Shown one piece after another: positions 7,883 through 17,429 of a stretch of 64,000 bases of DNA; position 1 is the stretch's first letter; every line of letters begins with the position of its first letter. Position numbers and translations under genes: made by a program. Where the stretch lies: assembly GCA_963825565.1 (NCBI GenBank), contig CAWGTW010000002.1, positions 62,001 through 126,000 on the forward strand, written 5' to 3'. The notes under the pieces were generated by a model. That model ran no database searches and was not told where the DNA came from. It saw only the letters and a list, made by a program, of their open reading frames with translations. Origin of the DNA: JBFGCT01 sp963825565. GTDB lineage: Bacteria; Actinomycetota; Acidimicrobiia; Acidimicrobiales; Ilumatobacteraceae.

Positions 7883-9061
7883 GTGGTCTCGGCGGTCACC
7901 GGGTGGGGGATCCGGGTCCCCGGTGCCGACGACGTCGGAACGCTCTGGTCGTCGTTGCTGGCGGGGCGCTGTGCAGGGTCGATCGAGACGTTCGCGGAGT
8001 TGCCGTACCGTCAGCGGGTTGCGGTCGCGCGGCCGTCGGCCTCGGTCGGCGAGGGCCGCGACGAACGGTTCGTCTCGCTCGGCATGGCGGCCGTCGCCGA
8101 CGCCCTCGACGGCCACCCGAGGTACGACACGATCGATCCGGCGCGGCGCGCCGTGGTCGTCGCCACCGCGTTCGGTCCGCTCGAGGGCGTCGTTCGTACG
8201 ACGGTCGAGCGCACGACGTCGGGCATGGGGGTCATCGGCCCTCGCACCATCCCGGGCCTGATGACGAACGCGCTCGCTGCCGCGATCTCGCGCGCCCACG
8301 ATGTCGAAGGCCCGGCGTACACCGTCTCGACGGCGTGCGCGTCGGGTACCGATGCGCTCGGCCTCGGCCACCAGATGGTCGAGCTCGGCGTCGCCGATCT
8401 CGTGATCGTGTGCGGCGCAGACGCGGCGATCAGCCTCGAAGTGCTGGCGGGTTTCCAGCGGTTGTCGGCGCTCTCGTCCGAGACGGCCGATCCGTCGATC
8501 GCCTGCCGCCCCTTCGACCGGGATCGCACCGGCTTCATGATGGGCGACGGTGCGGCCTGCGTCGTCCTCGAACCCGATCGCGGGATGGATCGGCGGGGGA
8601 CGGTCTTGGGGTACGGCGCGAGCTCGGACGCGTATCACGTGGTGGCTCCACGGGTCGACGGTGCCGGGGCAGCACGCGCCATCCGGGTGGCGGTCGAGCA
8701 GGGGCATCGGTCGTTTGACCAGATCGGCCACGTCAATGCCCACGGGACCGGCACCGCGCTCAACGACAGGGCCGAGAGTGCGGCGATCAACGACGTGATC
8801 GGCGCCCTCGTGCCGACGTGGTCGCTGAAGGGGGCGATCGGCCACCTGATGGGCGCCGCCGGGATCGTCGAGGCGATCGCCTCCTGGTCGGCGCTGCGAG
8901 AAGGGATGGTCCCGCCGACCGTCGGATGCCGGGAGCCCGATCCCGCCCTCGCGCCGATCTCGGTCGTCCACTCCGCGCCCTTGGCGCACGACCACGACTG
9001 CGCGATCAGCAACTCCTTCGCCTTCGGCGGGCACAACGCGTGCGTCCTGCTCGGCCGGTGA
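7883..9061 (+). CDS. beta-ketoacyl-ACP synthase (FabF-like ketosynthase)
   Basis: A 392-residue condensing enzyme of the thiolase fold, joining an acyl group to a malonyl unit. The triad is intact: Cys152 in VSTACASGTDALG, His287 in VNAHGTGTALND and His321 in LKGAIGHLMGAAG, with the conserved Lys316. The GTG start at 7883 follows the carrier protein stop by one base. No malonyltransferase, ketoreductase or chain-length factor is beside it, so it must borrow these from primary metabolism or perform a single condensation. It ends the operon; the next gene is convergent. Confidence 0.88.
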   Translation: MVSAVTGWGIRVPGADDVGTLWSSLLAGRCAGSIETFAELPYRQRVAVARPSASVGEGRDERFVSLGMAAVADALDGHPRYDTIDPARRAVVVATAFGPLEGVVRTTVERTTSGMGVIGPRTIPGLMTNALAAAISRAHDVEGPAYTVSTACASGTDALGLGHQMVELGVADLVIVCGADAAISLEVLAGFQRLSALSSETADPSIACRPFDRDRTGFMMGDGAACVVLEPDRGMDRRGTVLGYGASSDAYHVVAPRVDGAGAARAIRVAVEQGHRSFDQIGHVNAHGTGTALNDRAESAAINDVIGALVPTWSLKGAIGHLMGAAGIVEAIASWSALREGMVPPTVGCREPDPALAPISVVHSAPLAHDHDCAISNSFAFGGHNACVLLGR

Positions 9062-9135
9062 TCGCGGTCGGGATTCAGCTGCTCCTCGCCGTGACGTCGC
9101 ACCCGCCGCCGCCTGGACGGTGGCGATGTTCGTGC

Positions 9136-10422
9136 TCACGCGTGATCAATGGGGTTGCGGTAGAGCAGTCGAAGCACCGGTCCGGTGAGCGCGGTGGTGG
9201 CGAGGGCCATGACGACGATCACGGTGTATGCCGTCGGGTCGATGACTTCGAGGGAGAGGCCCACGGTTGCGACGACGATCTCCAAGGCGCCCCGTGCGTT
9301 GAGCGAAGCGCCGAGTCCGAGCGAGTCGCGCGGGTTGAGGCGACCGATTCGGCCGCCGCCGTAGGAGCCCGCGAATTTCGCGGCGCTGGCTGCCAGCGTG
9401 ACGACGATCGCCCAGGTTGCCACGGACATGTTGCTGAGTTCGGTGAGGTCGACGCGGATGCCGGCGACGGCGAAGAACAGCGGCGCGAAGATGCCGTTGG
9501 TGACTGCTTCGAGGGCGCCGAAGCCATCGCTGCGACGAAGGCGGCTTCTCCCGATCGCGATTCCCGCGATGAAGGCGCCGATGATGACTTCGATCCCGGC
9601 GGCGTGGGTGATCAGTCCGATCGCGACGACCGTGAGCGTGAGGAGGCTGATCTCGGCCGCCTGTCCGCCCGAGCGTCGCTCCAACTCGTCGCCCAGGCGG
9701 TCGAGGAACGGTGGCCCGTATCGCAGGACCACGAAGCTGGTGCCGAGCACGACGCCGATCGCGACGATCAACGGCTCGAACTCGAACGTCCCGGATTCGG
9801 CGACGCCGACGACCACGCCGAGGAGGAGCCAGCCGACGATGTCGTTGACGGTGGCGACACCGAGGGCGAGATGGGCGACTGGGCGATCCATCAGTCCGAG
9901 GTCGCTGAGTATGCGGGCCGCGACCGGCAGCGAGGAGATGGCGAACGCGACGGCGAAGAACAGGACGAACACCGTCCGCGCCGCATCGCCGAGGAACTCG
10001 TCGGGGAGTTGCGACCCGACGAGTGCTCCGACGAGCAGTGGCACGGCCAGACTGCCGATCGTTGCCGTGGTCGCGGCACGGCTTTGTCGGCGGATCATCG
10101 AGGCGTCGATGTCGGCGCCCGTGATACCGAGGAGGAACACGATCCCGACCCAGGCCAGCCCGAGCAGCAGCCCGGCCTGGCGCTGGTTGGCGGGGAACAA
10201 CCACTCGAAGCCCGCGGGCCAGAGATGCCCCATCAACGACGGACCGAGCGCGACACCAGCCGACAACTCCCCGATGACCCGCGGCATGCCGACACGACGG
10301 GCGAGGTATCCACCGGCTCGGGCGACGCCGAGAACGACCAGCAACTGGCACCAGAAGACGAACAACGAGTGCTCGTCGAGTGGGGGAAGCGGCGCGATCG
10401 CGGACCGAGCGACTATGTGCAC
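9136..10422 (-). CDS. monovalent cation:proton antiporter, CPA2 family
   Basis: A 428-residue inner-membrane antiporter exchanging Na+ or K+ for protons. It has about twelve hydrophobic segments. The core regions are visible: GITGADIDAS in the fifth helix area, VNDIVGWLLLG with the transport Asn-Asp pair, and GLGASLNARGALEIVVA near the C-terminus. There is no RCK/TrkA-N domain, so it is of the short type. It converges on the ketosynthase gene with 74 bases between the stops. Related antiporters occur in biosynthetic clusters, but here the opposite strand argues for independent regulation. Confidence 0.88.
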   Translation of the reverse strand: MHIVARSAIAPLPPLDEHSLFVFWCQLLVVLGVARAGGYLARRVGMPRVIGELSAGVALGPSLMGHLWPAGFEWLFPANQRQAGLLLGLAWVGIVFLLGITGADIDASMIRRQSRAATTATIGSLAVPLLVGALVGSQLPDEFLGDAARTVFVLFFAVAFAISSLPVAARILSDLGLMDRPVAHLALGVATVNDIVGWLLLGVVVGVAESGTFEFEPLIVAIGVVLGTSFVVLRYGPPFLDRLGDELERRSGGQAAEISLLTLTVVAIGLITHAAGIEVIIGAFIAGIAIGRSRLRRSDGFGALEAVTNGIFAPLFFAVAGIRVDLTELSNMSVATWAIVVTLAASAAKFAGSYGGGRIGRLNPRDSLGLGASLNARGALEIVVATVGLSLEVIDPTAYTVIVVMALATTALTGPVLRLLYRNPIDHA

Positions 10423-10643
10423 CCAACTCCTCGCCGGATGTCCGGCCCCGCCGGAACGGGATCGGTCAGGGCCGTGATCGGGCCGTCCCCGAGGTCCCCC
10501 GGCGCCGGGGCGCGATCGGTGACAACATCCGCGGTGGTGACGGCCGACGCGTCAGCCGGCCGTCCGCCGTCGTCGCCCGAGCCGCCACACGACGCGACGA
10601 CCAGCGCACCTGCGGTCAACGGAACGGCGCGACGCCTCGTCAC
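10413..10643 (-). CDS. short putative lipoprotein
   Basis: A 76-residue product starting at GTG 10643, MTRRRAVPLTAGALVVASC, with a basic start, a hydrophobic stretch and Cys19 in a lipobox-like VVASC. After this comes a Gly/Asp/Ala-rich region (GGSGDDGGRPADAS) without predicted structure. It ends at 10413, overlapping the start of the antiporter gene by ten bases in another frame. It could be a membrane-tethered accessory peptide or the 5' remnant of a longer lipoprotein. Confidence 0.45.
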   Translation of the reverse strand: MTRRRAVPLTAGALVVASCGGSGDDGGRPADASAVTTADVVTDRAPAPGDLGDGPITALTDPVPAGPDIRRGVGCT

Positions 10644-10772
10644 ACTCAGCCATACCAAACCTGACACGACGCCGCCTTCTTGACCTCGATGTCGGCGTCG
10701 GGTTGACGTCCGGCCGTTGAATCGTAGACCCTCCCCGCCAGCGGGCGGGTCAACGGCACGAGTGCGCACCGG

Positions 10773-12191
10773 TCACGGCACGTCGTCGCCGTGCGTGTAC
10801 GGGGAGGTGTTGGGCGGAAGTTGGCCCGACGAGGTGATCGCTCCGACGATCCCGCTGAGCCGCGGGTCGTATTCGGGTTGTGCGCTCGTGAAGCGGGGGG
10901 CACCGGTGCTGAGCGTCATCACGGCCGATTCCGGGTCGATCAGCACCACCAATGGACCTTTGGGGCTGGTCGTCGGGGCCGGTCCGTCACCGATCACCGG
11001 TGGCGTCCAACCTTCGACCGTGTGGATCGTGCTCCCGAGCCGTGCGGCGACCCTGGCGAGGTCCTCGTTGGTCAGGAACGTAACCCACCCCATCGCCTGA
11101 TCCAGGTCGGGATCGGAGTACTCCTCCTTCTTGTCGTCGGTCGTCGTCTTGTCGACGACCGTTCCGTCGGCCGTCGTTGTCGTCGATGTCGAGGTGCCCG
11201 AGACTTTCTCGCCGTTCTTGTCCCGCTCGATCTTGCCCTCGACCTTCGTCGTCGTGCCGTTTGGATTGACCGTCGTCTCTTGGTACGTGGTCACGCTCGA
11301 CCCATCCGGAGCCGTGGTCGTCTCGACCAGCAAGCTGTAGACGGTCGTGCCGCTGTCGTCGGTCCTCGTCGTCGACTGCGTCGAGTACGTGTTGCCGTCC
11401 GGCATTGCGCCGGTCTTCGGCGGGGTCATCGATGCCGTTGTCGTCGAGCCGGCCCCGGTCGGCTCGACGGTCCCGTCGTCGCCGACCTTCACCTGCTTCT
11501 CGTCGGTGACGAAGCTGAGCGAACCATCGGACCCGTTGATCTGCTCCACCCTGGTTCGGGTGCCGTTGCCCGACGCGTCCCAGGTCAGGATCTCCCCGCT
11601 CATCGATCCGTTCTTGCCGAACGTGAAGTGGCTCGTGTCCCCGCCCCCGCCCGAACCGCCGGCGGCGACGAGGGAGTACTTGCTCCCGGGCGTCGAGAGG
11701 CCGGTGGCGATCACCGACTGGCCCGGATCGATCGTGAATCCGGGGACGTCGAGTCCGAACTGCTGGTGCAGGGTGAGGCCGAGCCGCTCCTCGTTCGACT
11801 TGGTCGGCATCATGAAGTCGCCGAGTCCGGTCTTGATGTGCCGCCCGTCGGGTGCGACGAGCGGGATGACGACCAGTTCGGTGTTGTGCTCCTGCCAGAA
11901 GCTCGGCGTGGTGCCATCGAACACGCCGAGGATCACGTCGAGTGCCGGCGGATGACTGCCGGGGTCCATCGGGTCGGTGCCGTAGGCCTTCTCGTCGCTG
12001 TCGGTGTAGCCATCGCCGTCGCTGTCGGCCAGGTCGTTGACGATCACCAGGCAGACGTTGCTCTCGCATGCGGTCGGTTTCGGGCCGGCGACGGCGGGCG
12101 ATGCCGTCGAGACGAGCGCACCGGCGGCGGCGCCCACAGCCAGCCCGACGCCGGTGGCCAGATGGAGGATGGAGGTGCGGTGTCTTGTCAT
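10773..12191 (-). CDS. secreted thrombospondin type 3 repeat (calcium-binding) protein
   Basis: A 472-residue exported protein. The first 36 residues form a Sec signal peptide ending near SPAVAG. Residues about 50-75 hold a type 3 thrombospondin loop, LADSDGDGYTDSDEKAYGTD, whose aspartates bind calcium. The middle is a folded Gly-rich region. Residues about 210-370 are dominated by Ser, Thr and Lys (TSTSTTTTADGTVVDKTTTD) and look disordered or adhesive. The C-terminal 100 residues appear folded (GWVTFLTNEDLARVAARLG). The true start is the ATG at 12191; upstream residues are not signal-like. It begins ten bases after the stop of the LuxR-type regulator, so the two are probably co-transcribed. 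Confidence 0.72.
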   Translation of the reverse strand: MTRHRTSILHLATGVGLAVGAAAGALVSTASPAVAGPKPTACESNVCLVIVNDLADSDGDGYTDSDEKAYGTDPMDPGSHPPALDVILGVFDGTTPSFWQEHNTELVVIPLVAPDGRHIKTGLGDFMMPTKSNEERLGLTLHQQFGLDVPGFTIDPGQSVIATGLSTPGSKYSLVAAGGSGGGGDTSHFTFGKNGSMSGEILTWDASGNGTRTRVEQINGSDGSLSFVTDEKQVKVGDDGTVEPTGAGSTTTASMTPPKTGAMPDGNTYSTQSTTRTDDSGTTVYSLLVETTTAPDGSSVTTYQETTVNPNGTTTKVEGKIERDKNGEKVSGTSTSTTTTADGTVVDKTTTDDKKEEYSDPDLDQAMGWVTFLTNEDLARVAARLGSTIHTVEGWTPPVIGDGPAPTTSPKGPLVVLIDPESAVMTLSTGAPRFTSAQPEYDPRLSGIVGAITSSGQLPPNTSPYTHGDDVP

Positions 12192-12201
12192 ACCTGCACG
12201 A

Positions 12202-15063
12202 TCATCGATGCGGGGGATGGACCGCATCGGGGAAAACCACACGCGACCGCTCCTCGTGCGACGAAGAAGGTGGCGCCGGTCCCTCGGCGGTCGCCCTCGT
12301 TGCGTTGTCGTGTGGACCATCGGCGGCGAGCAGGCGCGCCGCGAGTTCGGTGCGCGAACGGACTCCGAGCTTGCGGTACACGCGGGTGAGGTTCGATTCG
12401 ACGGTGCGCAGGCTCACGTACAGCTCGCTTGCCACCTCCGCATTGGTCCGTCCGGACGACACCAGCTGAGCAACACGCTCTTCGGTCGGGGTGAGCGCGG
12501 TGCCGCCGGATGTCGTCTTCGTACCGAGTCGATCGAGCTCTGCTCGGGCGCGGTCGACCCACGGGATGGCACCGAGGCCGTCCGCGATCCGCCCCGCCTC
12601 GTTCAACCGCCCGGCGGCCTCGCGGCGGCGGCCGGCGCGGCGGAGCACGCTGCCCGAGGCGAGCAGCGTTCGCGCACGCTCGAGTGGCACCTCGAAGTCG
12701 GCGTGGGCGGCGCAGGCTGCCTCGAGCAGTTCGATCGCGTCCGACATGCTGCCCTGGGCTGCGCGGACGAGTCCCGCACATCGGCGCGATTCGCCGATCC
12801 CGCGGGGTAGGCCGAGTCGATCGGCGATCAGCGTCAACTCGGTGGCCACCTCGTCGGCCTCGTCGATTGCCCCCACGTAGAGGAGCGCCTCGACGAGCTC
12901 GGCGCGGAACGGCGCACCGCCGAGGTCGCGGTAGCCGGTCGCGTGTGCGGCTCGCCGGGCGATCCGACCGTGCTCGACCGCGAGGTCCCACTTCGACGAC
13001 GCGTTCGCGACGAAGCAGAGCTTGGCGTGGAGGTGCAACTCTTCGATCGGGCTCGGACGATCGTCCGGCCGAAGCTCGGTCATCGTCAGCTCGGCGTCCG
13101 CGAAGCGACCCGTCGCCGCCTGTATCGCTGCCAGGTCAGCCAACCGCGGCCTGCTCGCCGAGCCGCTGAGCAGGCGGTTGGCATCGAGCCAGTCTCGGAT
13201 GATCTGCTCTGCCTCCCCCCACGACCCGATCCGCCACAACGCATCACCGAGCTGATCGCGAGCATTGTTCGCCGCGTACAACGCGCCGCCCGACTCGAAT
13301 CGGAGGGCCACCCGTCGGCAGTACTCGACCGCCTGCCCGACACGATCGGTCCAGACGAGCAGCGCGGCGTACAGCCCCACCGCGTCGACCAGCGCGATCG
13401 GTGCGCGATCGGGATCGTGGAGCCGATCGAAGCGGGCGAGATCGACCGGTTCGCCGGCCATGTGCCGCACCTCGGCCAGGATCATCGCGGTCTGCAGCAC
13501 CTCGTCCGGGTCGCCGATGGCGCGGGCGACGATCAGTGCTTCCTCCGCGACCGCCTGCGCCGCGGCGACGTCACCGAACAGCTTGATCCGTCCGAGCACC
13601 CGAAGGAAGGGCAGCTGCTCGACGGGGTGCTCGGCCAGGGAGTCCGCTGTCTGGCGGGCGATCAGCGCCGCCGCATCGAAGCGCCCGCTGTTGCCGAGCG
13701 CACGGATCGCGACGAACTCGGCCCGATGGCGATCCGCTGCGCCGAGGTGGTGGCGGGCCTGTTCGGCAAGATCCATCGCCGACTCGAGCGCACCCGCATC
13801 CATCGCGCTCTCCGCAGCGAGCAGCAGTCGACGCCCGAGCGCATCGGCGTGCTCGGAGCCCGTGAGTTCGGCGGCGCGTCGGAATCGTTCGACCGCCACC
13901 TCGTGGACGCCTACCGCCAAGGCTTGCCGCCCGGCTTGTTCGAGCCCGTCCGCCACCGCCTCGTCCGGGCCGACGGCGACGGTCGCGAGGAGCAGCGACC
14001 GCTCGACCGGGTCGCCGATGCCCATCGCCAACGAGCGCGCGAGTCGGTGTCGACGGACCCCTCCGAGTTGGCCGAGCACTCCGGCTCGCAGGAGTGGGTG
14101 GCGGAAGTCGACGCTGCCGTCGACGACCTCGACGAACGCCGCCCGCTCGACCCGGATCAACTCGGCTTCGACGGCGATGTCGGGGAGCGCGGCGACCAAC
14201 TGATCGACGTCGAGGCCGGGCATCAGTGCCACCGCTTCGAGGGTCCGAACCGTGGTGTCGGGCAGATCGGCGAGCCGCTCCACGATCGTGGCTTCGAGCG
14301 ACGGCGGGAGCAGAACATCGCCCAGTTCGCGCCCTGCGCCGAGCAGGTGTCCGATCTCGATGGCGTGCAACGGATTGCCACCGGTGATCCGGTGGAGTCG
14401 GATCGCGTCCGGTCGGCGCAGCGAGACTCCGCACCGTTCGGCGACGAGATGGTGGAGCGCGGCGACGGAGATCCCGCCGACCGCAAGCGTGAGCGTGCGC
14501 TCGGGGCCGAGGAGGTCGTCCGGGCGCAAGGGGAGTGGCACGCCGGGACGGGCCGCGAGGATGGTCAGCACCGGCAGCTCGGCGGAGGCACGGATGGCGA
14601 AGGCGACCACCGCGGCCGTTGCGGAATCGAGCCAGTGCAGATCGTCGAGCAGGAGCACCGTCGGCCGATTCGATGCACGGCGACGAATCAGTTCGCCGAA
14701 GCCGAACGCCACGAGCGTGGGGTCGATCACGTCCTGTTCCGACCGCCCGATCGCGCAGCGCAGCGCCGCCCGCTGCAGACCGGGCAGGCAATCGAATTCG
14801 GCATCGTCGAGCTGTGCGCAGATCGTGTTCAAGCCCGCCCACGTCAACTGCATCTCGGCGGCCGAGAGTCCGCCGCGGATGACGTCGAATCCCGATCCGC
14901 TGGTCAGCCGGGCGGCCACGGTTCGCAGCACGGCCGACTTCCCGATCCCAGGTTCGCCGGCGATCAACGCCAGTGCCGCGCGCCGCTCCGACTGCACCGC
15001 CTCCGCAGCGGACAGCAGTGCGCCGATCTCGCTGCGGCGACCGATCAGCTCCAGCGGCGACAC
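12202..15063 (-). CDS. large LuxR-type ATPase regulator (LAL/MalT-like)
   Basis: A 953-residue STAND-type transcription activator. The N-terminus has an AAA/NB-ARC-like ATPase with Walker A GEPGIGKS (36-43) and Walker B VLLLDDLHWLD. A long helical region follows, which probably senses ligands or proteins. The C-terminus is a LuxR DNA-binding domain, LTPTEERVAQLVSSGRTNAEV then LYVSLRTVESNLTRVYRKLG. The start is GTG at 15063, with a TAAACT -10 nine bases upstream. Such regulators often control secondary metabolism or carbon use. The nearest candidate targets are its downstream minus-strand neighbours. Confidence 0.9.
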   Translation of the reverse strand: MSPLELIGRRSEIGALLSAAEAVQSERRAALALIAGEPGIGKSAVLRTVAARLTSGSGFDVIRGGLSAAEMQLTWAGLNTICAQLDDAEFDCLPGLQRAALRCAIGRSEQDVIDPTLVAFGFGELIRRRASNRPTVLLLDDLHWLDSATAAVVAFAIRASAELPVLTILAARPGVPLPLRPDDLLGPERTLTLAVGGISVAALHHLVAERCGVSLRRPDAIRLHRITGGNPLHAIEIGHLLGAGRELGDVLLPPSLEATIVERLADLPDTTVRTLEAVALMPGLDVDQLVAALPDIAVEAELIRVERAAFVEVVDGSVDFRHPLLRAGVLGQLGGVRRHRLARSLAMGIGDPVERSLLLATVAVGPDEAVADGLEQAGRQALAVGVHEVAVERFRRAAELTGSEHADALGRRLLLAAESAMDAGALESAMDLAEQARHHLGAADRHRAEFVAIRALGNSGRFDAAALIARQTADSLAEHPVEQLPFLRVLGRIKLFGDVAAAQAVAEEALIVARAIGDPDEVLQTAMILAEVRHMAGEPVDLARFDRLHDPDRAPIALVDAVGLYAALLVWTDRVGQAVEYCRRVALRFESGGALYAANNARDQLGDALWRIGSWGEAEQIIRDWLDANRLLSGSASRPRLADLAAIQAATGRFADAELTMTELRPDDRPSPIEELHLHAKLCFVANASSKWDLAVEHGRIARRAAHATGYRDLGGAPFRAELVEALLYVGAIDEADEVATELTLIADRLGLPRGIGESRRCAGLVRAAQGSMSDAIELLEAACAAHADFEVPLERARTLLASGSVLRRAGRRREAAGRLNEAGRIADGLGAIPWVDRARAELDRLGTKTTSGGTALTPTEERVAQLVSSGRTNAEVASELYVSLRTVESNLTRVYRKLGVRSRTELAARLLAADGPHDNATRATAEGPAPPSSSHEERSRVVFPDAVHPPHR

Positions 15064-15316
15064 GCAGCGCGCAGTTTAGCGCTCACGACAGCCCCGATCA
15101 TCTGTCACCGTCACCGTTGTGCCGAGGTCGGGTCAGAAGATCGTCGTTCTCGCTCTCGTCAAGGTTGGTGTCGGAGGATCAAGGAGACCGTTCGGCGCGC
15201 CGACATTGTGCCAACGAACTCTCGGGGCCGCGATCAGCTCGTGACCCGATTGGCGAGACGAGGTGACTGTGCACCGACCGTGCCGAGCGGTGTGCGACGA
15301 GATCTGGACGATATCG

Positions 15317-16859
15317 ATGTGGGACAACAGCATGCCGCACAACCCGCACCGTGGGAGTGTGTCGATGCTCGTGGTGGCGTCGATCGTTGCGGTGGCCGTG
15401 ATCGGTGTCGCGACCGGTCGCGCCGGCCCGTGGCTCTTCAGCGCGTTCGTGATCGGCGCTGCCGGCGTGGCGGGGGCCAGATCGATTCGACGGTACGGCC
15501 GTGCCGCGACCGTGTCGGCGGTGGCGGTACTCGGCGTCGCCGTGTCGGATGCTGTGATGGTCCTCCGCATGGACGCCCTGAGCGGCCCGGGTCACACCGG
15601 CATCGTCGTGGCCGCGCTCGCTTCGGCTGTCGTCGGTTACGGCGGTCTGCTGCTGTGGCTCGGGCGCACGCTGCGCGGCCAATATGGCTCGCTCGCCGTC
15701 GGCGTTGGTTGGGACTCGCTGGTGATTTCGGCCGGTCTCACCGTGGCGATGCTCAGCGAAGTGGTCCTTCCGCAGTATCGGGTGACCGACTTCGGCAACG
15801 TGGATCAGGTGACGTTCATCGGATGTCTGTGCGGCGATCTCATCATGGTCTGGTTGGCCGTGACCGTCCTGTCCGACGGTCGTCTGACCGGTCCTGCACG
15901 CGTGATGACGACGTTGATTCTCGGACACACGCTCATCGACAGTCTGCACGTGCTCGCGATGCGTTTCGAGAACATGGAGATCGGGACGCTTGCCGAGGTG
16001 GCGTCGGTCGTCGTGTTCGGGGCGTGGGTGGCGGTTCCCCCGCCGCCACCCGGGAGCGCAGTCGTCCTCGAACGTGGCTCGATGTCGCGCGATCTCGCGA
16101 TCTCGGATCGCCGCGCTGTTCGTCGCAGCGCTCGCTGCGCCCCTGCTGGTCTTGGTTCGCTTGGCTGCCGCCGGCGAGCCCGAGATGGCGTTGATGATGG
16201 CCGGGATCACAACGGTGTTCCTCTTCGTTCTGCTCCGAGGTGCCGCCGTGGTGAAAGGACTGGATCGGACGCGTGGCGAACTCCAGTATCTGGCAACCCA
16301 CGACCCGCTCACCGGGGTCGCGAATCGCACAGTGATACTCGAACGGCTCGACGCGGCCACCAAGCACCGTTCGAATGGTGCCGCCGTTGCCGTGATCTAT
16401 GTCGACATCGACGGGTTCAAGGCGATCAACGATGCGTATGGTCACCGCGTCGGTGACGACGTCCTGGTCGAGATCGCTCACCGTCTCAGCTCGAGCGTGC
16501 GCGCCCGAGACCTCGTTTCCCGGCTCGGCGGCGACGAGTTCGCCGTCCTCGTCGAGGACATGAGCGTTCAAGAGCTGCACCAGCTGGCCGCTCGCGTGAT
16601 GCACGCCCTCAACGACCCCTTCGTCGGGAGCGGCAAGGTGGTGCCGCTCACCGCGAGCATCGGCGTGTGGTGCTCCCGCAGCGACACCGCCGAAACGCTC
16701 CTCCAGCGCGCCGATGAGGAGATGTACAAAGCAAAGAGCCGCCGAAAGAACCACGGCGCGACGTCAGGCGTCGCGCTGCAGACCGAACTCGCGACCTTGG
16801 AACACGTCCTCGTTGCCTCGATGACCGACCAAACGGTCGGGACGAGCGTTCCCGCCTGA
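15317..16859 (+). CDS. membrane diguanylate cyclase (GGDEF), apparent frameshift at 16105
   Basis: A two-part protein split by one base. The frame from ATG 15317 encodes about seven to eight transmembrane segments, a membrane sensor. The frame ending at 16859 encodes two more hydrophobic segments (ALFVAALAAPLLVLV) and a GGDEF domain. Removing one G of the GG at 16105-16106 joins them as MSRDLAISIAALFVAAL. The active motif is RLGGDEFAVL. A product-inhibition site, RARD, sits five residues upstream. The enzyme should make cyclic di-GMP in response to a membrane signal. No EAL domain is present. Without correction the sensor part would run into a non-coding frame. Confidence 0.8.
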
Positions 16860-16892
16860 CCCGCCGTCGGTCATCGCTGAAGGAGCCGGCCG

Positions 16893-17429
16893 TTAGTCTG
16901 CCGACGGTCGGCGAAGGGTCGAGAGTCGCAGGCCGAGCCCGTACGTGGCGACCGCGGCAGCGGCGAGGATTCCCACCTGGAACGGCAGGCGGGCAGCATC
17001 GCTCCCGCTCTGGAGGGCGTGGGCGAAGGCGAGCGCGGTGCCGACGACGGAGCTGACGTGCACGACCCGCCACCAGAATCGGTTGCCCCAGCGGGTCGGC
17101 CAGCTGGTGAACACGACGGCGACCATCACGTAGGTCGCGACGACGCCCCAGGTGATCGCCCAGGCCTGGTCGGACGCGGTGTTGGGGACGAACACCTGGA
17201 GCAGGCCGATCCCCGAGCCGGAGTCGAGCACCGAGGCGAGGATGTGCAGCGCGGTGAAGACGAGCGCGAGGCCGCCGAGCCAGTTGTGGAGGTCGAGCCA
17301 CCAGTTGGGCCGGAGCCGCTTGCCGGTGGCGCGGGACGAGAACAGGAAGCCGAACAGCAGCGAGACGACGATCAGCCCGAGGGCCACGATCCCGGTCGAT
17401 CGGGTGATGTAGTACATGGCTTGGGTCAT
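16893..17429 (-). CDS. ferric reductase-like haem membrane protein
   Basis: A 178-residue membrane protein of the ferric-reductase transmembrane (YedZ/MsrQ-like) type. Five or six hydrophobic segments carry His residues suited to two b-type haems: LDLHNWLGG, TALHILAS, WRVVHVSSV and FAHALQS. It would carry electrons across the membrane. There is no NAD(P)H or flavin domain, so a partner is required. Its ATG overlaps the histidine kinase stop by four bases. The operon also makes ApbE and a surface FMN protein, the expected electron acceptors. Confidence 0.8.
   Translation of the reverse strand: MTQAMYYITRSTGIVALGLIVVSLLFGFLFSSRATGKRLRPNWWLDLHNWLGGLALVFTALHILASVLDSGSGIGLLQVFVPNTASDQAWAITWGVVATYVMVAVVFTSWPTRWGNRFWWRVVHVSSVVGTALAFAHALQSGSDAARLPFQVGILAAAAVATYGLGLRLSTLRRPSAD

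Noticed and set aside
9136..10643. Antiporter as self-resistance gene of the radical SAM operon
   Set aside because: It is convergent, on the other strand and of a common housekeeping type.
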